Below are positions 53,701 through 63,300 of a stretch of 64,000 nt of DNA, in pieces. The notes beneath the pieces are model-generated. The model did not search any database. It saw only the letters and a program-made list of their open reading frames with translations, and was not told where the DNA came from. Positions within the stretch are counted from its first letter, which is position 1. Every line of letters begins with the position of its first letter. The stretch comes from Argyresthia goedartella (Eukaryota; Arthropoda; Insecta; Lepidoptera; Argyresthiidae), in assembly GCA_949825045.1 (NCBI GenBank), contig OX463806.1, forward strand, positions 43,176,208-43,240,207, read 5' to 3'. The translations under genes and the position numbers were made by a program.

Positions 53701-56700
53701 AATTCATTAATGATACCAATTCCAGCAAACAATCAGTCAAGTTTATACTCGGAGTCTTCAATAGTCATACCGAATCCTGGGGTTACCATACTCGCGATAC
53801 CAATGGCGACAGGGTGGAAGAGTGGGCTGATTCTAATAGTCTGGCGACTATATACGACGCCAAATTACCATTTTCCTTCAACAATGGTCGCTGACCTTAT
53901 ATTTGCATCCACGTCAATAGCCCAATAATGTGCCAAATCAGAGCTCCCCCTATACCGAGAACGCAACATAGACCTATCATGTGCCAAATCTCATCTGCTG
54001 TCAAATCAAGAACATTGCCGTTCAGGCGGAGGTATAACTTCGCAAAAGCGGATTGGTGTGGATTTGCAAAAGAACTCGATGATATTATTGTTAATCTGAC
54101 ACCCACACCGGAAAACTACGAATCCTTCATTCAGATTGTGAAGCTGGCATCAAGAAAGAACATTCTTAGAGGTTGTCGGACCCAACATATACCGGAAATG
54201 AATAAAAATCTTTCGGTACTACAAAATACATATGAACAACTGTATACAAATGATCCGTTTGCACAGGAAACCATAGATGCCGGCAACGAATTACTCATAG
54301 CAATAGCGGAAACCAATAGGAAAAAGTGGTGCGACCGGCTTACGACCACAATAACAAAACAGCAACTTCATAAAGAAGCTAAACAACGACTGAAGCTAAG
54401 TTACAGTGTAACATATCCGCAAATAAAATCGCCCATCAACTACTGTTCAATGGTAAAACGCCATCAGGTTGCCGTCCTGTTCGTCTATTGAGGACATTAA
54501 ACGAAGAGGTCGAACGAACACCTTAAAACAGCTTTCAATTCCAAATAACTCCAGAAAGCTTTGAACAACCTCAAGGATGGCGAAGCAGCAGGTATCGATG
54601 ATATATGGAAGGAGCAGATTAAGAAGTTTGGACCCAAAGCAATCTGGCTACTTGAATTAATAATAGTTGATAATCTAACGGTTTAAGCCCACAGATTGGT
54701 CGACGTCAATTTGAAGTTGACGCACAGCTTTCAAAACATAATCGTGCTACTGTATCCATCGACATTATCAGCATGTGCTGTTACCGAGGGTATCGGTCAT
54801 ACTCGTAGGATATTAATTTGGACACCAATCTGAGATCTGGATTTGGGATCCGCTAGCAAAACGACGGCGCGGTGACAATATAATGGATATGTAGGAGTAC
54901 CTTTAAAATAAATAATAAATGTAGCGCTTCATGTCCCCACCGAGGGGGACATGCCTTAACTCGGATACAAGTAAGATTCAGCCATACTTCACCACGCTGG
55001 CTCAGTGCGGGTTTTACGTCAAAACGTAGCGATAGTAGTCGGGACCTACAGCTTAACATGTCACCCGAAACACTGAACGTCCGATAATGTACTTAAGATA
55101 AATTAATTATCTCATTGGTACATACATGGTCAGTTTTCGAACCTGCATCTCCTGTGTGAGAAGCAAGCGTGAAACCCATTAGACCACGGAGCTCTAAGTA
55201 CGAAGTACCTAAGGTAGACATATCACCGAGCCGTCATTTTCCTAACGGTATTCGGCCATTGTTGTATGTATTATTTATTTTTTTATGGTAATTACATTAT
55301 TTCATACACCATTACAAATTCTTACAATGTTCTAGATTTATATTAAATCCACAACATTTTAAGGTGCCACAGCATGCACGAAATTAGTACACATACAGAT
55401 AGATCCAGTTTAAACTAATAATAAATCTAATTATGATGGAGGAGAAGAGACGTACAAAATAAAACAAAGAAAAACAAATAAGGAACATAGAAAAAAACAG
55501 CACAAATACTTCTAGAGTTGGTTTGAAAATAATCTCCTAACGAGCTCAAAACAACTTTTTTTAAATTACGTATGTTGTGATTTATGATTGTGAAGGAAAT
55601 AAGCGACGCTATATATATGACGTAACCATATCGTGGAATCATTTCATGAAATGGCTAATTTCAAGCAATTCTATAATTTCAAACACCACGTTTTACGCTG
55701 CAAACGCGCGACTGTCGCGCGTGTTCAATTTGTATGGATACCCAGATGCGCGCGCGCATTGCCCGTTAGAAGCCCTGCAGTCGCGCGATTAAATCGCATA
55801 TACGTGAAAGAGCACTTAAGATATTTTGAGTAAACATTTTTAGGTCAAAATCACGTTTTACTTCATATTGTTCCCATTGACATTATGATGTTATCGCACC
55901 ACTTGCTCGAAAATGACACTTTATTGATCATGCAAACCTGAATTTTATTATATCACAACCTAAAAAAAAATGCAGATGCCGGGAAAGAAGGGGTTTCCGG
56001 CTGAGTAGGTGTTGACTTATGACTGACTAAACAGAGGCATGTACAGTGCTCTTCTCGAACATACTCAATGAAATAAAAAATACATCAATCAAAAAACAAA
56101 TTCAAGTTTATAATTACTACTAATCGTGTGTACCACGCGCCCGTCCGTTGAGGTCTTAGCCTTGAACATAAAATTAAAAAAAAACTTCCCGGCCTATGCC
56201 TGTAATTTTGTATGAAATTCCTTAACAGTTATCTCGAGTTGTACGGCCCGAGACGTGATGCTTCCAAGCCTGTTAGAATTATAACGCACGTAATGACGAC
56301 ATTTCATTGCATGGTTGAGAAAAAGTGATTTCATAGTTCTTAATATGGCCTTAAAATTAAATTTCATGAAATACGCACGGCGCTCACAACCCAGCTAACC
56401 GGGGACGGGGGCGGAGGCGGGGCTTTTTAAATAAAATAAAACCTGCGATTGTTGCAATTTTTACATTAATTTACTTTAATAAAATGCTGTTTTTAGAAGC
56501 CTTGATTTTTATATTTTCTCGCTGGAGGTGCGAAAAGTAGAGTATACCCCTCGGGGTTGGAGCTGTTTTGACTTGGGGCTTGACTCCCTAGCAGTGCACT
56601 CAGGACTTAGTCTCGTTTCGCTCGGGAATTAAGTCCTTCTTTACGTTCAAGATTCAATAGCGCGCCTGTGACATAAACAGTGCGTCCCCTTGGTACACAA

Positions 56701-59700
56701 TCAACTATTTCAAACACTACCACTGAAGAAAACGGATGTATTCATTTATACTCCTTAACGCTCCAGCGATGGGCATTTTAGAAAACCCCTACTCGACCTC
56801 TAATGTCATTTAGACCTAACATTATCCCGTTACTGGTTTTGAATTTTCTTAACATGGCATGAAGTTCAAAATCAATGTCTCATAACGGGATTCGGTAAAG
56901 TAGTTAAAGCATATTCACAGTTCACATCCTGTCGATTGCGATCATTTTCCCTTTTGTTGCAACACTGTACTATGTACTTATTACAATATGAACGTTTTTC
57001 CAAACCTGGTACTTATGAGGAACAAACAAAGTAAGAACAGAAAAGATGACACAAAAAGCAAACTGATAAATCAACGCATAAATTACGGGGTACACTATAA
57101 AGGCTTGAAATGTGAACATTCCGCTGTGTTTGTGTTTAGTTCGGACAGAGATATCACCGGCTGCGTTCAATATGTGAGGAAACAACCTACTACCTCAATA
57201 AACTTCAATGGCAGATCACAGAAGCTATACCAGGTGAGATTATTTTGCGGTGATTGATCGTTGTTTGTTTTAACTTCTAGATTAAACAGTGTTACTACAA
57301 AAAATATTAAACATAGTTTAACCTCAAAACAAAAGAGTGTTTCGGATGACACGTTAAGCTGTAGGTCCCGGCTACTATCGCTATATATGTCCTTCACCAA
57401 CCCGCACTGAGCCAGCGTGGTGGGGTATGGCTTAGTTTTACTCGAATCCGGGTAAAGGCCTTTGCCCCTCGATGGGGACATTAATGGGCTAAATTAATTA
57501 ATTAATAATCGCAAAACAAACGTCAAAGCCCATATGTTTTTATCTTTAAAGTAGTTCTGAACAGGAGTTTATTTTTTGTGGTAAGACCCTAAATGTTTAA
57601 TTAGCTTGCGGGCTTCGTTATGATTCCCCTACAAACGCACTGATTATATTATCTTTGCCTACTACTATACCACATAATCTACACGAATACGACTAACTAA
57701 TCTGGCACGAAGACTTAGCTCAGCCGCTTTTGCGGTCAGTCAAATCAGATATCTTACAGATATTGAAACTGCCAGATTGGTTTACTTTAGTTATTTTCAC
57801 AGTATTATGTCTTATGGAATACTGCTCTGGGGAGAGCAGCAGATATCAATACGATATCAATTAGATGCTAGAGAATCATAAAGAGAAAAATTCAAAGAAA
57901 ATAATATACTTACGGTTACCTGTAGCTTTATTTAAAACTGTAGTTGATAGCCATACAATTAACACTAGAAATAGAAATAGGTTAGCACTACCATTATTTA
58001 CACTAAGTAAAGTAGGCACATCATTCATTTCATCATTTCATTTTATTGTAGAAGCGAATACAGTGCCCCACTGTATTCGCTTCTACAATAAAATACCACA
58101 GGATCTCAAAAACTATGTTAAAAATGAGCTGATAAGAAAGTCCTATTATAGTATTAAGGAATACTTAGATGACAAAACTGCATGGTCCATACCATCTCAG
58201 CGCACAGAAATTCGACGAGGGGCGAATTTCCTTAGACCGAAACTAGTACCTGTTGTGAAGTCACTTGGGGGAGTTTTTTGCCGTTTCTTCTTAACCCCGA
58301 GGCCCACCTTCTGAAACGGTGTAATCTTTTTATATATATAAATTTACTTGTGGTTATAAGTAAGTATAATTTTGACGTTGAATAAGATCTTTTATTTATT
58401 TATATTCAATGAAAAATTGAATCTGAATCTGAATGATATCATTATCGTCATCCTATTTCCCGGCAAAAAATAAGTGAACTTGGCTCCTCTCTTTGATGAC
58501 GTAATAGCGTCTGTCTCTGTGCTACTTACGCGTCGAGGACGAGAGCGAACGAGTGATCGACGAGAAATCGCATTCCTCGCGGGTGCCAAGTTAACTTTTG
58601 CGGCCAGTACAACGCCTTTTCCCATGTGGGTTAGCAGGGGCAGATTTGCGCCCACTTTTAGCCTGTAATTCAATTCACGATATTACGTAACGGGGGGCTA
58701 ACCCATCGCAGCAACTATGGAGATATTAAATTCTTCTCGCGATGTTTTCCATAACCGGTAGAACGTCCATATAACGTAAGAATCACCACATTATCAACAT
58801 TATTCAACATTCACTCACTGCGTCTTCTTCACCACGCCACATTCTCCGAGCCTGAACCTCCCGCATCCACCCCCTGCCATCTATGGCAATTTGATGATCT
58901 ATTCCTAAAAAGACAGATTCCTTAAATGACGTAAGATCCTACAAGGCCAGAAAAAGTTCAGTACTCCACAAAAAAACAAAGTTCAAGTAATCTTGGCCTC
59001 GGAGACAGTGAACCCACTGGATAGACGGACTGACCTGACACTTAATCTGACAAGACATCCGTGGCATGTCATACCATGCAGCTCCCTTAGAGCACAAGCT
59101 ACGTTACATAGATTGGCACAGCCAAGGGACAATGCCTATGTCAATATTGACATCCGAGCAATGGGATTTTCCGTCCCTCTCGCCCTCGACTCTTAACTAG
59201 GACAGTGACGGACGCTTTGACATCATCAACGAGGCGCCGAGTTGACTTTGCTTTACCTAACATACATAGCGTCACGCCTTTTCCCATATTGGGTGGCAGA
59301 GGCACAATTGTGCCCACTTATAGCCAGTTATTCAATACTCCATTTTGCGTGACAGGGGGCCAGCTCATCGCCGTAGCTATGGAGTAATGAAGGTTTCCTC
59401 ACGATGTTTTCCATCACCGTTAGAACGTCCGTATAATGTACTTAAGATAAATTACATGGTCAGGAATCGAACCTGCATCTCCTGTGTGAGAAGTAAGCGT
59501 GAAACCCGTAAGACCACGGAGCTCTTAACTTATTATACTAATATAGCACTTAACTTATAATTACTTATAATTATGTCCTTCCCTTCATTCCCAGCGGTCC
59601 TGTGCCTCTATCTGCCCATCGCGATCGCTGGTTACGCGATCTACGGCGAATCCGTCGCCCCCAACGTGGCGGGGTCACTGACCGCCACGCCCTTGACCCT

Positions 59701-59801
59701 GGTCGCCAACGTGCTGATGGCTATCCACCTGCTGGCTGCCTTCATGATACTGATCAACCCAGTCTGCCAAGAGGCGGAGGAGCTGTATAATATACCTCAT
59801 G
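41663..59801 (+). CDS. Amino-acid transporter, AAAP family (SLC32/36/38-like), 5' six coding exons; 3' end outside the window
   Basis: Coding parts: 41663-41740, 42582-42717, 46668-46836, 50926-51114, 52052-52293, 59595-59801; 1021 nt, 340 full residues with phases matching at all five introns. After a short polar N-terminus (~1-46), residues 47-69 form TM1 with the AAAP signature GSGVLALPRA (58-67). Further helices lie at ~73-92, 129-153, 159-184, 192-212, 231-252 (AFGGASAFPTIQNDM, also a family signature), 268-288 and 303-327. Family members have about 11 helices and 450-500 residues, so roughly the last third is missing beyond 64000. These proteins move neutral amino acids across plasma or lysosomal membranes, often with protons (family knowledge); substrate cannot be told here. 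Closest likeness is to insect proton-coupled/AVT-like carriers. Confidence 0.92.
41860..41965 (-). repeat. Lepidoptera-wide repeat, 3' fragment (minus)
   Basis: GACGGACGGACGGACAGCGG on the minus strand (complement of 41870-41890), with GAGATACAGCC and TGTGAAAATTTCAAC, as in 45285-45385. Confidence 0.8.
41980..42215 (+). repeat. tRNA-headed SINE, family 1, plus copy
   Basis: CCACTCGGCAGTAACCCTGC, B box GGGTTCGAGTCCC at ~42019, then GCAAATATTTGTTCGATGAG and AGATACAGGGAATCCTAGTT, tail ATTATTATTA. It lies in transporter intron 1. Confidence 0.88.
42582..42717 (+). CDS. Transporter coding exon 2 (TM1)
   Basis: Acceptor TTGTCTGCAG, donor GTACGA; 45 codons plus one base. Contains TALLIAGEMAGSGVLALPRA. 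Confidence 0.93.
43535..43615 (+). repeat. tRNA-like SINE head
   Basis: GTGGCGCAGTTGGTTTGGCA (A box) and TAGGTTCGAATCCACC (B box), spaced as in a tRNA, but the ends do not pair as an acceptor stem. Confidence 0.6.
44194..44335. mobile_element. MITE, 17-bp inverted ends
   Basis: TGCCGATCTCACACGAG (44194-44210) and CTCGGGTGAGATCGGCA (44319-44335) pair with one mismatch; 142 bp. Confidence 0.82.
45008..45437 (+). repeat. Lepidoptera-wide repeat, near-complete copy with GACG microsatellite
   Basis: Begins AAAAACCGGTCAAGTGCGAG and ends GGTACGGAACCCTAAAAA. 45343-45380 is GACG repeated about nine times. The TTGTATGGGAGCCCCCTTAA and AGGGTCCCGTTT blocks are those commonly conserved in moth and butterfly copies (general knowledge). 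Confidence 0.9.
46668..46836 (+). CDS. Transporter coding exon 3 (TM2 and loop)
   Basis: Acceptor CCAATTCCAG, donor GTAAGT. Completes the split glycine, then WVGVPVIILMCVIAAFSGKR LGDCW and the conserved RNPYAIIATQAMG. Confidence 0.94.
47575..48250 (-). repeat. Possible LTR-retroelement remnant
   Basis: On the minus strand TATATAAG (47672-47665) is followed about 17 bases later by AATAAA (47648-47643), as in compact LTRs, and an unrecognised 129-codon frame (48210-47821) lies upstream. No matching second LTR was found. Confidence 0.25.
48459..48694. mobile_element. MITE, ~35-bp imperfect inverted ends
   Basis: TAACAGAAAGGTGTAGTTAT (left) pairs with ATGACTACACCTTTCTGTTA (right). 236 bp; the interior contains GTGAAAAATAAAGTTGCTCT, shared with 17391-17410. 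Confidence 0.88.
49829..50085 (+). repeat. tRNA-headed SINE, family 1, best copy
   Basis: GACGACCCGAATGGCCGAGT, B box GGGTTCGAGTCCCGG at ~49879, body to AGTGTCCAAGG and an ATT microsatellite tail (50063-50080). Confidence 0.9.
50665..50790 (+). repeat. tRNA-headed SINE, family 2, plus copy
   Basis: GAGCTCTGTGGTCTTAGGTC, B box GGGTTCGAATACCGGCGG, then AAGAAAAAAAAACAGGTCCTGG and TTTATATGTTTGTGACGTC; matches 8935-9040. Confidence 0.75.
50926..51114 (+). CDS. Transporter coding exon 4 (TM3-TM4)
   Basis: Acceptor CTTCTTCCCCAG, donor GTGAGT. Encodes IVVSMAIMATLFGASVVYLL and PTVTFCAWYLIVAGATTPLM. A decayed duplicate of its 3' end lies at 51441-51512. Confidence 0.94.
51304..51442. mobile_element. 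C-tract hairpin MITE, best copy
   Basis: Ends GCACCCGTAGCATGCCGA (51304-51321) and TCGGTATGTTACGGGTGC (51425-51442) pair with two mismatches. C15 run at 51406-51420. Confidence 0.88.
51441..51512 (+). pseudogene. Relic duplicate of the 3' end of transporter exon 4 and its donor
   Basis: GGTCGTCGCCGGCGCGACCA then CTCCGTTTGATG, TTTACC, GGAGTTCTCGGGAGTTACAG, GACAAAC aligns with 51058-51142 (GATCGTGGCCGGTGCGACCA, CGCCGTTGATGATG, TTCACC, GGAGTTCTCGTGAGTTACAG, GACAAAC). It lacks ~13-15 bases and the donor GT has become GG, so it cannot act as an exon. A MITE occupies the place where the 5' part would be. Confidence 0.85.
51513..52051. other. Transporter intron 4, remainder
   Basis: 51540-51605 holds part of the GCCTTTTCCC/GGCAGAGGCACA repeat family; the rest is AT-rich and unrecognised. 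Confidence 0.5.
52052..52293 (+). CDS. Transporter coding exon 5 (TM5-TM6)
   Basis: Acceptor TTTAATTTCAG, donor GTAAGT; 80 codons plus partial codons. Contains FGGLIAFGSTMLACILYFTQ and AFGGASAFPTIQNDMQDKSK. Confidence 0.95.
52294..52960. other. Transporter intron 5, first part
   Basis: No repeat family named. 52440-52710 contains a GGAGGCCCGCCACATGTTACAGTT-type stretch that may be LINE 3' sequence, but not enough to call. Confidence 0.4.
52965..53200 (+). repeat. tRNA-headed SINE, family 4
   Basis: CGACCGTTTAGCCTAGCGGG (A-box part), CTGGGTACGAATACCGG (B-box part), GCAAATATTTG, AAATATATCGTCGCCG, TTCGATTTGTGTAAGATTGT and a TTATTA tail. Confidence 0.82.
53210..54680 (+). mobile_element. Degraded LINE with endonuclease and start of reverse transcriptase
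   Basis: The frame 53346-53894 is an APE-type endonuclease: SSNIEGLSDRKEQLL, LCLQETHRGK (catalytic Glu) and GVFNSHTESWGY, where the GDFN Asp has become Val. After a frameshift near 53890 the frame 53928-54491 continues with the linker (KLASRKNILRGCRTQHIPEM). At 54555-54660 NNLKDGEAAGIDDI matches the KAxGxDxI start of the reverse transcriptase, then the element is cut off. The domestic role is none; it is dead. Confidence 0.82.
54690..54920. other. Transporter intron 5, nothing recognised
   Basis: Short non-coding spacer between a LINE and a SINE. Confidence 0.5.
54900..55195 (-). repeat. SINE pair, minus strand
   Basis: 54925-55075 matches the insertion at 57334-57511 (CCACGCTGGCTCAGTGCGGG; GGGACCTACAGCTTAACATG) with an A/T-rich tail at 54903-54920. 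55080-55195 is a tRNA-like head on the minus strand (CCGTGGTCTAATGGGTTTCA and GATGCAGGTTCGAAAACTG), repeated at 59425-59525. Confidence 0.75.
55200..56800. other. Transporter intron 5, nothing recognised
   Basis: AT-rich with a GC-rich palindrome-like island at 55700-55795 (CGCGCGACTGTCGCGCG). No supported gene. Confidence 0.45.
56815..56905. repeat. Dispersed repeat with inverted CCCGTTA ends
   Basis: TATCCCGTTACTGGTTTTGA ... CATGGCATGAAGTTCAAAAT ... TCATAACGGGA; related to 40995-41045. Confidence 0.65.
57284..57600 (+). repeat. Dispersed repeat split by a nested SINE
   Basis: 57284-57333 and 57512-57595 together match 40847-40970 (TACTACAAAAAATATTAAAC; GGTTTATTTTTTGTGGTAAGACCC-type end). 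Confidence 0.78.
57334..57511 (+). mobile_element. Nested SINE with 9-bp target duplication
   Basis: The inserted 178 bp is flanked by CAAAACAAA at 57325-57333 and 57512-57520. It contains CCCGCACTGAGCCAGCGTGG and ends in a TAATTAATTAATAAT tail. Confidence 0.88.
57730..58330 (+). mobile_element. CR1-like LINE 3' end, plus strand
   Basis: ARLVYFSYFHSIMSYGILLW-type text at 57765-57830 in one frame, then the frame 57865-58314 with HTINTRNRNRLALPLFTLSK, RFYNKIPQDLKNYVKNELIR and SYYSIKEYLDD, the C-terminus also seen at 29745 onward. Frameshifted and 5'-truncated. Confidence 0.85.
58040..58094. repeat. Perfect 26-bp inverted repeat inside the LINE frame
   Basis: ATTTTATTGTAGAAGCGAAT ACAGTG (58040-58065) is mirrored at 58069-58094 around CCC. 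Confidence 0.97.
58440..58740. repeat. Interspersed family, long copy
   Basis: TTGATGACGTAATAGCGTCTG, ATTCCTCGCGGGTGCCAAGT, CGCCTTTTCCCATGTGGGTT and GGGGGGCTAACCCATCGCAG in order. It joins blocks seen separately at 16405-16560 and 5937-5980, showing they are one family. Confidence 0.7.
58741..59160. other. Transporter intron 5, last part, nothing recognised
   Basis: Non-coding; no repeat named. Confidence 0.45.
59165..59420. repeat. Interspersed family, second copy
   Basis: GCGTCACGCCTTTTCCCATA, GGCAGAGGCACAATTGTGCC (with the palindrome GGCACAATTGTGCC), TTTTGCGTGACAGGGGGCCA and TTTCCTCACGATGTTTTCC. Confidence 0.75.
59425..59525 (-). repeat. tRNA-headed SINE, family 5 (minus)
   Basis: Minus strand CCGTGGTCTTACGGGTTTCA and GATGCAGGTTCGATTCCTG (B box). 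It ends 69 bp before transporter exon 6. Confidence 0.75.
59595..59801 (+). CDS. Transporter coding exon 6 (TM7-TM8)
   Basis: Acceptor TTCATTCCCAG, donor GTAAGT. Reads VLCLYLPIAIAGYAIYGESV and LVANVLMAIHLLAAFMILIN, and ends CQEAEELYNIPH. The frame runs on into the intron to a stop near 59868, but the donor is strong and the remaining family helices are absent. Confidence 0.94.
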
Positions 59802-59989
59802 GTAAGTGCACCGAAGACAAGGTCGCACAACGTTCCACAGAGAAAATGGCCGCTACAACCGTGAGCTAATCGTGAGCGGTGCTATATATAGTATGGTTGG
59901 CAAATTAACGAAGTAAATTGACAGGTCCGATGTTGTTACTTTTTGGTAAAATTAAAATAATCGTGGGTTAACCACGACAACAACATAGC

Positions 59990-60097
59990 TTACGCCTTGT
60001 CAGAGGCACAATTGTGCCCACTTTTAGCCAGTAATTCAATGCTCTATTTTGTGTGACAGGCGGCTAGCCCATCGCTGCAGCTATGTAATACTGAAGG
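59990..60097. repeat. Interspersed family, copy interrupted by a LINE
   Basis: GTCAGAGGCACAATTGTGCC to GGCTAGCCCATCGCTGCAGC to TGAAGG, then the LINE poly(T) begins where TTTCCTCACGATG would follow. Confidence 0.75.
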
Positions 60098-60178
60098 TTT
60101 TTTTTTTTTTTTAATCTTATTTATTTTATAAGCCATACATCTTATGATTAAGTCAGCTTAAAAATAATTAACAAAGCT

Positions 60179-60398
60179 ACAGTGCTTACAGTATTACTTT
60201 AACAAAAGAAAATAACATTAAATAAATCTAACATTGGTTAGTTACATAAGTATTTTGTAGTGTTCCATCTGAGATTCAAAGAGGTTTACAGTGCTTACAG
60301 TATTACTTTAACAAAAGAAAATAACATTAAATAAATCTAAAATTGGTTAGTTACATAAGTATTTTGTAGTGTTCCCATCTGAGATTCAAAGAGGTTAT
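60179..60398. repeat. 109-bp tandem duplication across the LINE stop codon
   Basis: AGTGCTTACAGTATTACTTT starts at 60181 and 60290; the copies differ by a few bases (AACATTGG versus AAAATTGG; TGTTCCATC versus TGTTCCCATC). Each contains the last ~10 codons and the stop. Confidence 0.93.
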
Positions 60399-63300
60399 CA
60401 AGAAACTTAAGAATCTGTTACTATACTCGACAGTGAACTCAGAGCTTAGAATTCGATGAAAAAGGAAGAGAAGATCCCCCTCAGAGCACCGAGTTTCTTC
60501 GAGGAGGTCCAGCCTTGGTTGTTCATTTATTTTACACTCGAGAACTAAGTGAAGGAGGTCCTCTTCCCTCTCACATCGGGTACAATTAGGGTCGTCTCTT
60601 TTATTCATAATGAAACTAAATTTGTTAAGTGGGATGTGGTAGGTTCGGGTTCGGAAGCAAAGAACTAGTTCTCTTCTGTTGAAGCTTCGTGAGGCAAACC
60701 AAGGTACGCGAGGTGGATCTTCTACAACGGTTCTGTACCAGATGCCTCTGTTTTGAGAGCAGTCATTGAAATAGGATTTAAATCTAAAGTAGTTGTCAAT
60801 TTTCAATTTTGGAAAATGATCAGTGTAGTGCGGTACCGTATCGAGAGGTATGCCGTTCCGAAGAGCCTCGGATGCAAGTGAGTCTGCTATCTCATTACCC
60901 TTGATGCCCACGTGTGAAGGAATCCATTGTAAACGAACTTCAACCCCGTTACGTATCATTCTATGGATACATTTAATAATGAGGTAAGTTTCGTGTCTAC
61001 CGACGATACTGCCCTTAGCACATCCTACTAAATGTTGTAGACTGCTCTTAGAATCTGTGAAAATTACAATTTTATTACTTGTGGTCGACTCAATGTAGTG
61101 TACTGTTTCTTTAATTGCTGTTAGTTCAACCCCCATTATCGGTATACATCGATCTTCAATTAGAAACTTCACCCCAAAATTCTCAGCTTCATCATAAAAT
61201 GCGCAACTAGAGCCGTGTCTAGTTTTGGATCCGTCAGTATATATTTTAGAATGGTCTGAGTACTGCATGTTTATCATATCTTCGCTAAGTTGTTTAAGGT
61301 CATGAGTGGGTAGTTGAGCTTTAGGTTTAATAATAGTGTCCACTCTATGCAATATGATTTTGTCCCAAGGGAGAGTCTTAATGTCGTGAGAAAGTAAGAA
61401 TTGGGGTAAAATCTCAGATTTTGACACAATTAGGTTGGAGTACTTTCTGAAACTTTCAAGCAAAAGAGGAAGTTGGTTTTTACGCCAATAGCTAGCGCCT
61501 GTATTTAATGTGTTGTCAAAAACTTCTAACTGTTTTCTCAAGGGGTCGGATGCTCTGGAAGAGAGTTTCAGAAAGTATTTGTTACTTAAATAGATTCTTC
61601 TCAAATTTAAGGGTAAGATACAAAGTTCGCTTTCCATGGCAAAAATTGGGGTGTCTCGAATGAAACTTCCACAAAGGCGAAGACATTGGTTTTGGATGAC
61701 GTCTAACCTTTGCAAAAGTCTAGAGTTGGCGTTGCCATAAATAATGCATCCGTAATCGAGTCTAGATCGTACCAGTGTTAAATACAGTCTTCTTAGGTGG
61801 ATCGGATGAACACCCCACTTTGAACTGCTTAATGAGCTAAGGATATTACTGAACGCAATACATTTTTCGGCAGTTTCTAAAACATGGCGAGTCCAATTCA
61901 AGCGGCTATCCACCCAAACGCCTAAAAACTTTGTACAATGTATCACCTCAATTTCAATGTTTTTTATTCTTATATTTATATGAGGAACTTTGTATTTTCT
62001 AGTAAAAAGGCAAAGTTTAGTCTTTGAGAGCGATATTTCTAAACCAATTTCTTCTAACATAGTTATAAAACTGTTAAGACTTGATTGGATAGTGCTAACA
62101 CAAAAATCAATATTTTGGTTAACACAATACAAAGCGAAGTCATCGGCATATTGAGACACCTTAACTGACTTCATGAGTGTGTTGCATACATTTGTTGTGA
62201 CTTTATTAAATAATATAGGTGACATTGGGTCACCCTGAGCTATACCCTGTCTACTTATTCTTATTATTTCCCTCCCATCCCGAAGCCTGTATATCAAATA
62301 TCTTTCTTTTAAAAATTCTCTTATATATCTACATAGAAACGGATCCACATCAAAATCAAGTAAAGAGGTAATAAGAGGTTCAATTGCCACATTGTTATAA
62401 GCGTTACTTATGTCTGCGTAAGCGCATAAAAGGTATTTTTTGTTGATAAAAGTAGTTTCGGTGTCTACGATAAATCTACTAAGATTGTCCTGGCATGAAA
62501 GTCCACGACGGAAACCCAAAGTGCTATCATTAAATAATTTGTTGCTTTCGAAATGGTACTCAAGGCGACGAGTTATCATTAAGTTAAAGGTCTTACAAAT
62601 ACAGTTAATAAGTGAGATGGGACGATACTTAGAAGTATCTGAATTTCTTTTTGGAATGGCAATCAGTTTGATCCTACGCCATTGTCCTGGTATCTCACCT
62701 TTTTTATAGATGAAGTTGAATATGTGTAACATATATTCTTTCGCATTATCGGGTAAATGGTTAATCATAGAGTAAGTAATGTTATCTAAACCAGCTGATG
62801 TGTCTGCTCTTTTAAGAATCAAGTTAAGTTCTGAAAGTGTGAAAGAGAGCGGACTGGAATCATTAGTATTAAACTCTAGGGGTTGGAAGTACACGCTATC
62901 AGGAGTGAGTTCTGTTACAAAGGAGAGTGCGGCGCTTTCCGGTAAGTATTCTTTAGGACTTCGGTAACCCTTAAGCCATCTGAGTTTCCTCCAGATCTCA
63001 CGACTTGGCATATTGCAGTCTATGCTATCACAAAACTGTTGCCAGGAATTTCTTTTAGCAAGTTTTATTACTTTTCGAGCATAAACAACTTTTTCTCTGT
63101 ACCTTAAGTAATTTTCAACCGTGCGTGATTGCCTGAATTTTTTAAGAGATAATCTTCTCTCTGCTACTGCCTTCGATAAATCAGGATTCCACCAAGGTTT
63201 AGGCTTGAATTTGTTAGGGTTATGACTTAATTTAGTACAAGGAATATATTTGTTAGTACTTTCTTCAATTATTTCTATGAGTTTATCGTAGCTACTCTGT

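Noticed and set aside
53346..54491. Host gene with endonuclease/phosphatase fold
   Set aside because: Followed by LINE linker and reverse-transcriptase start, frameshifted, and a related fragment lies at 40460; it is a retrotransposon.
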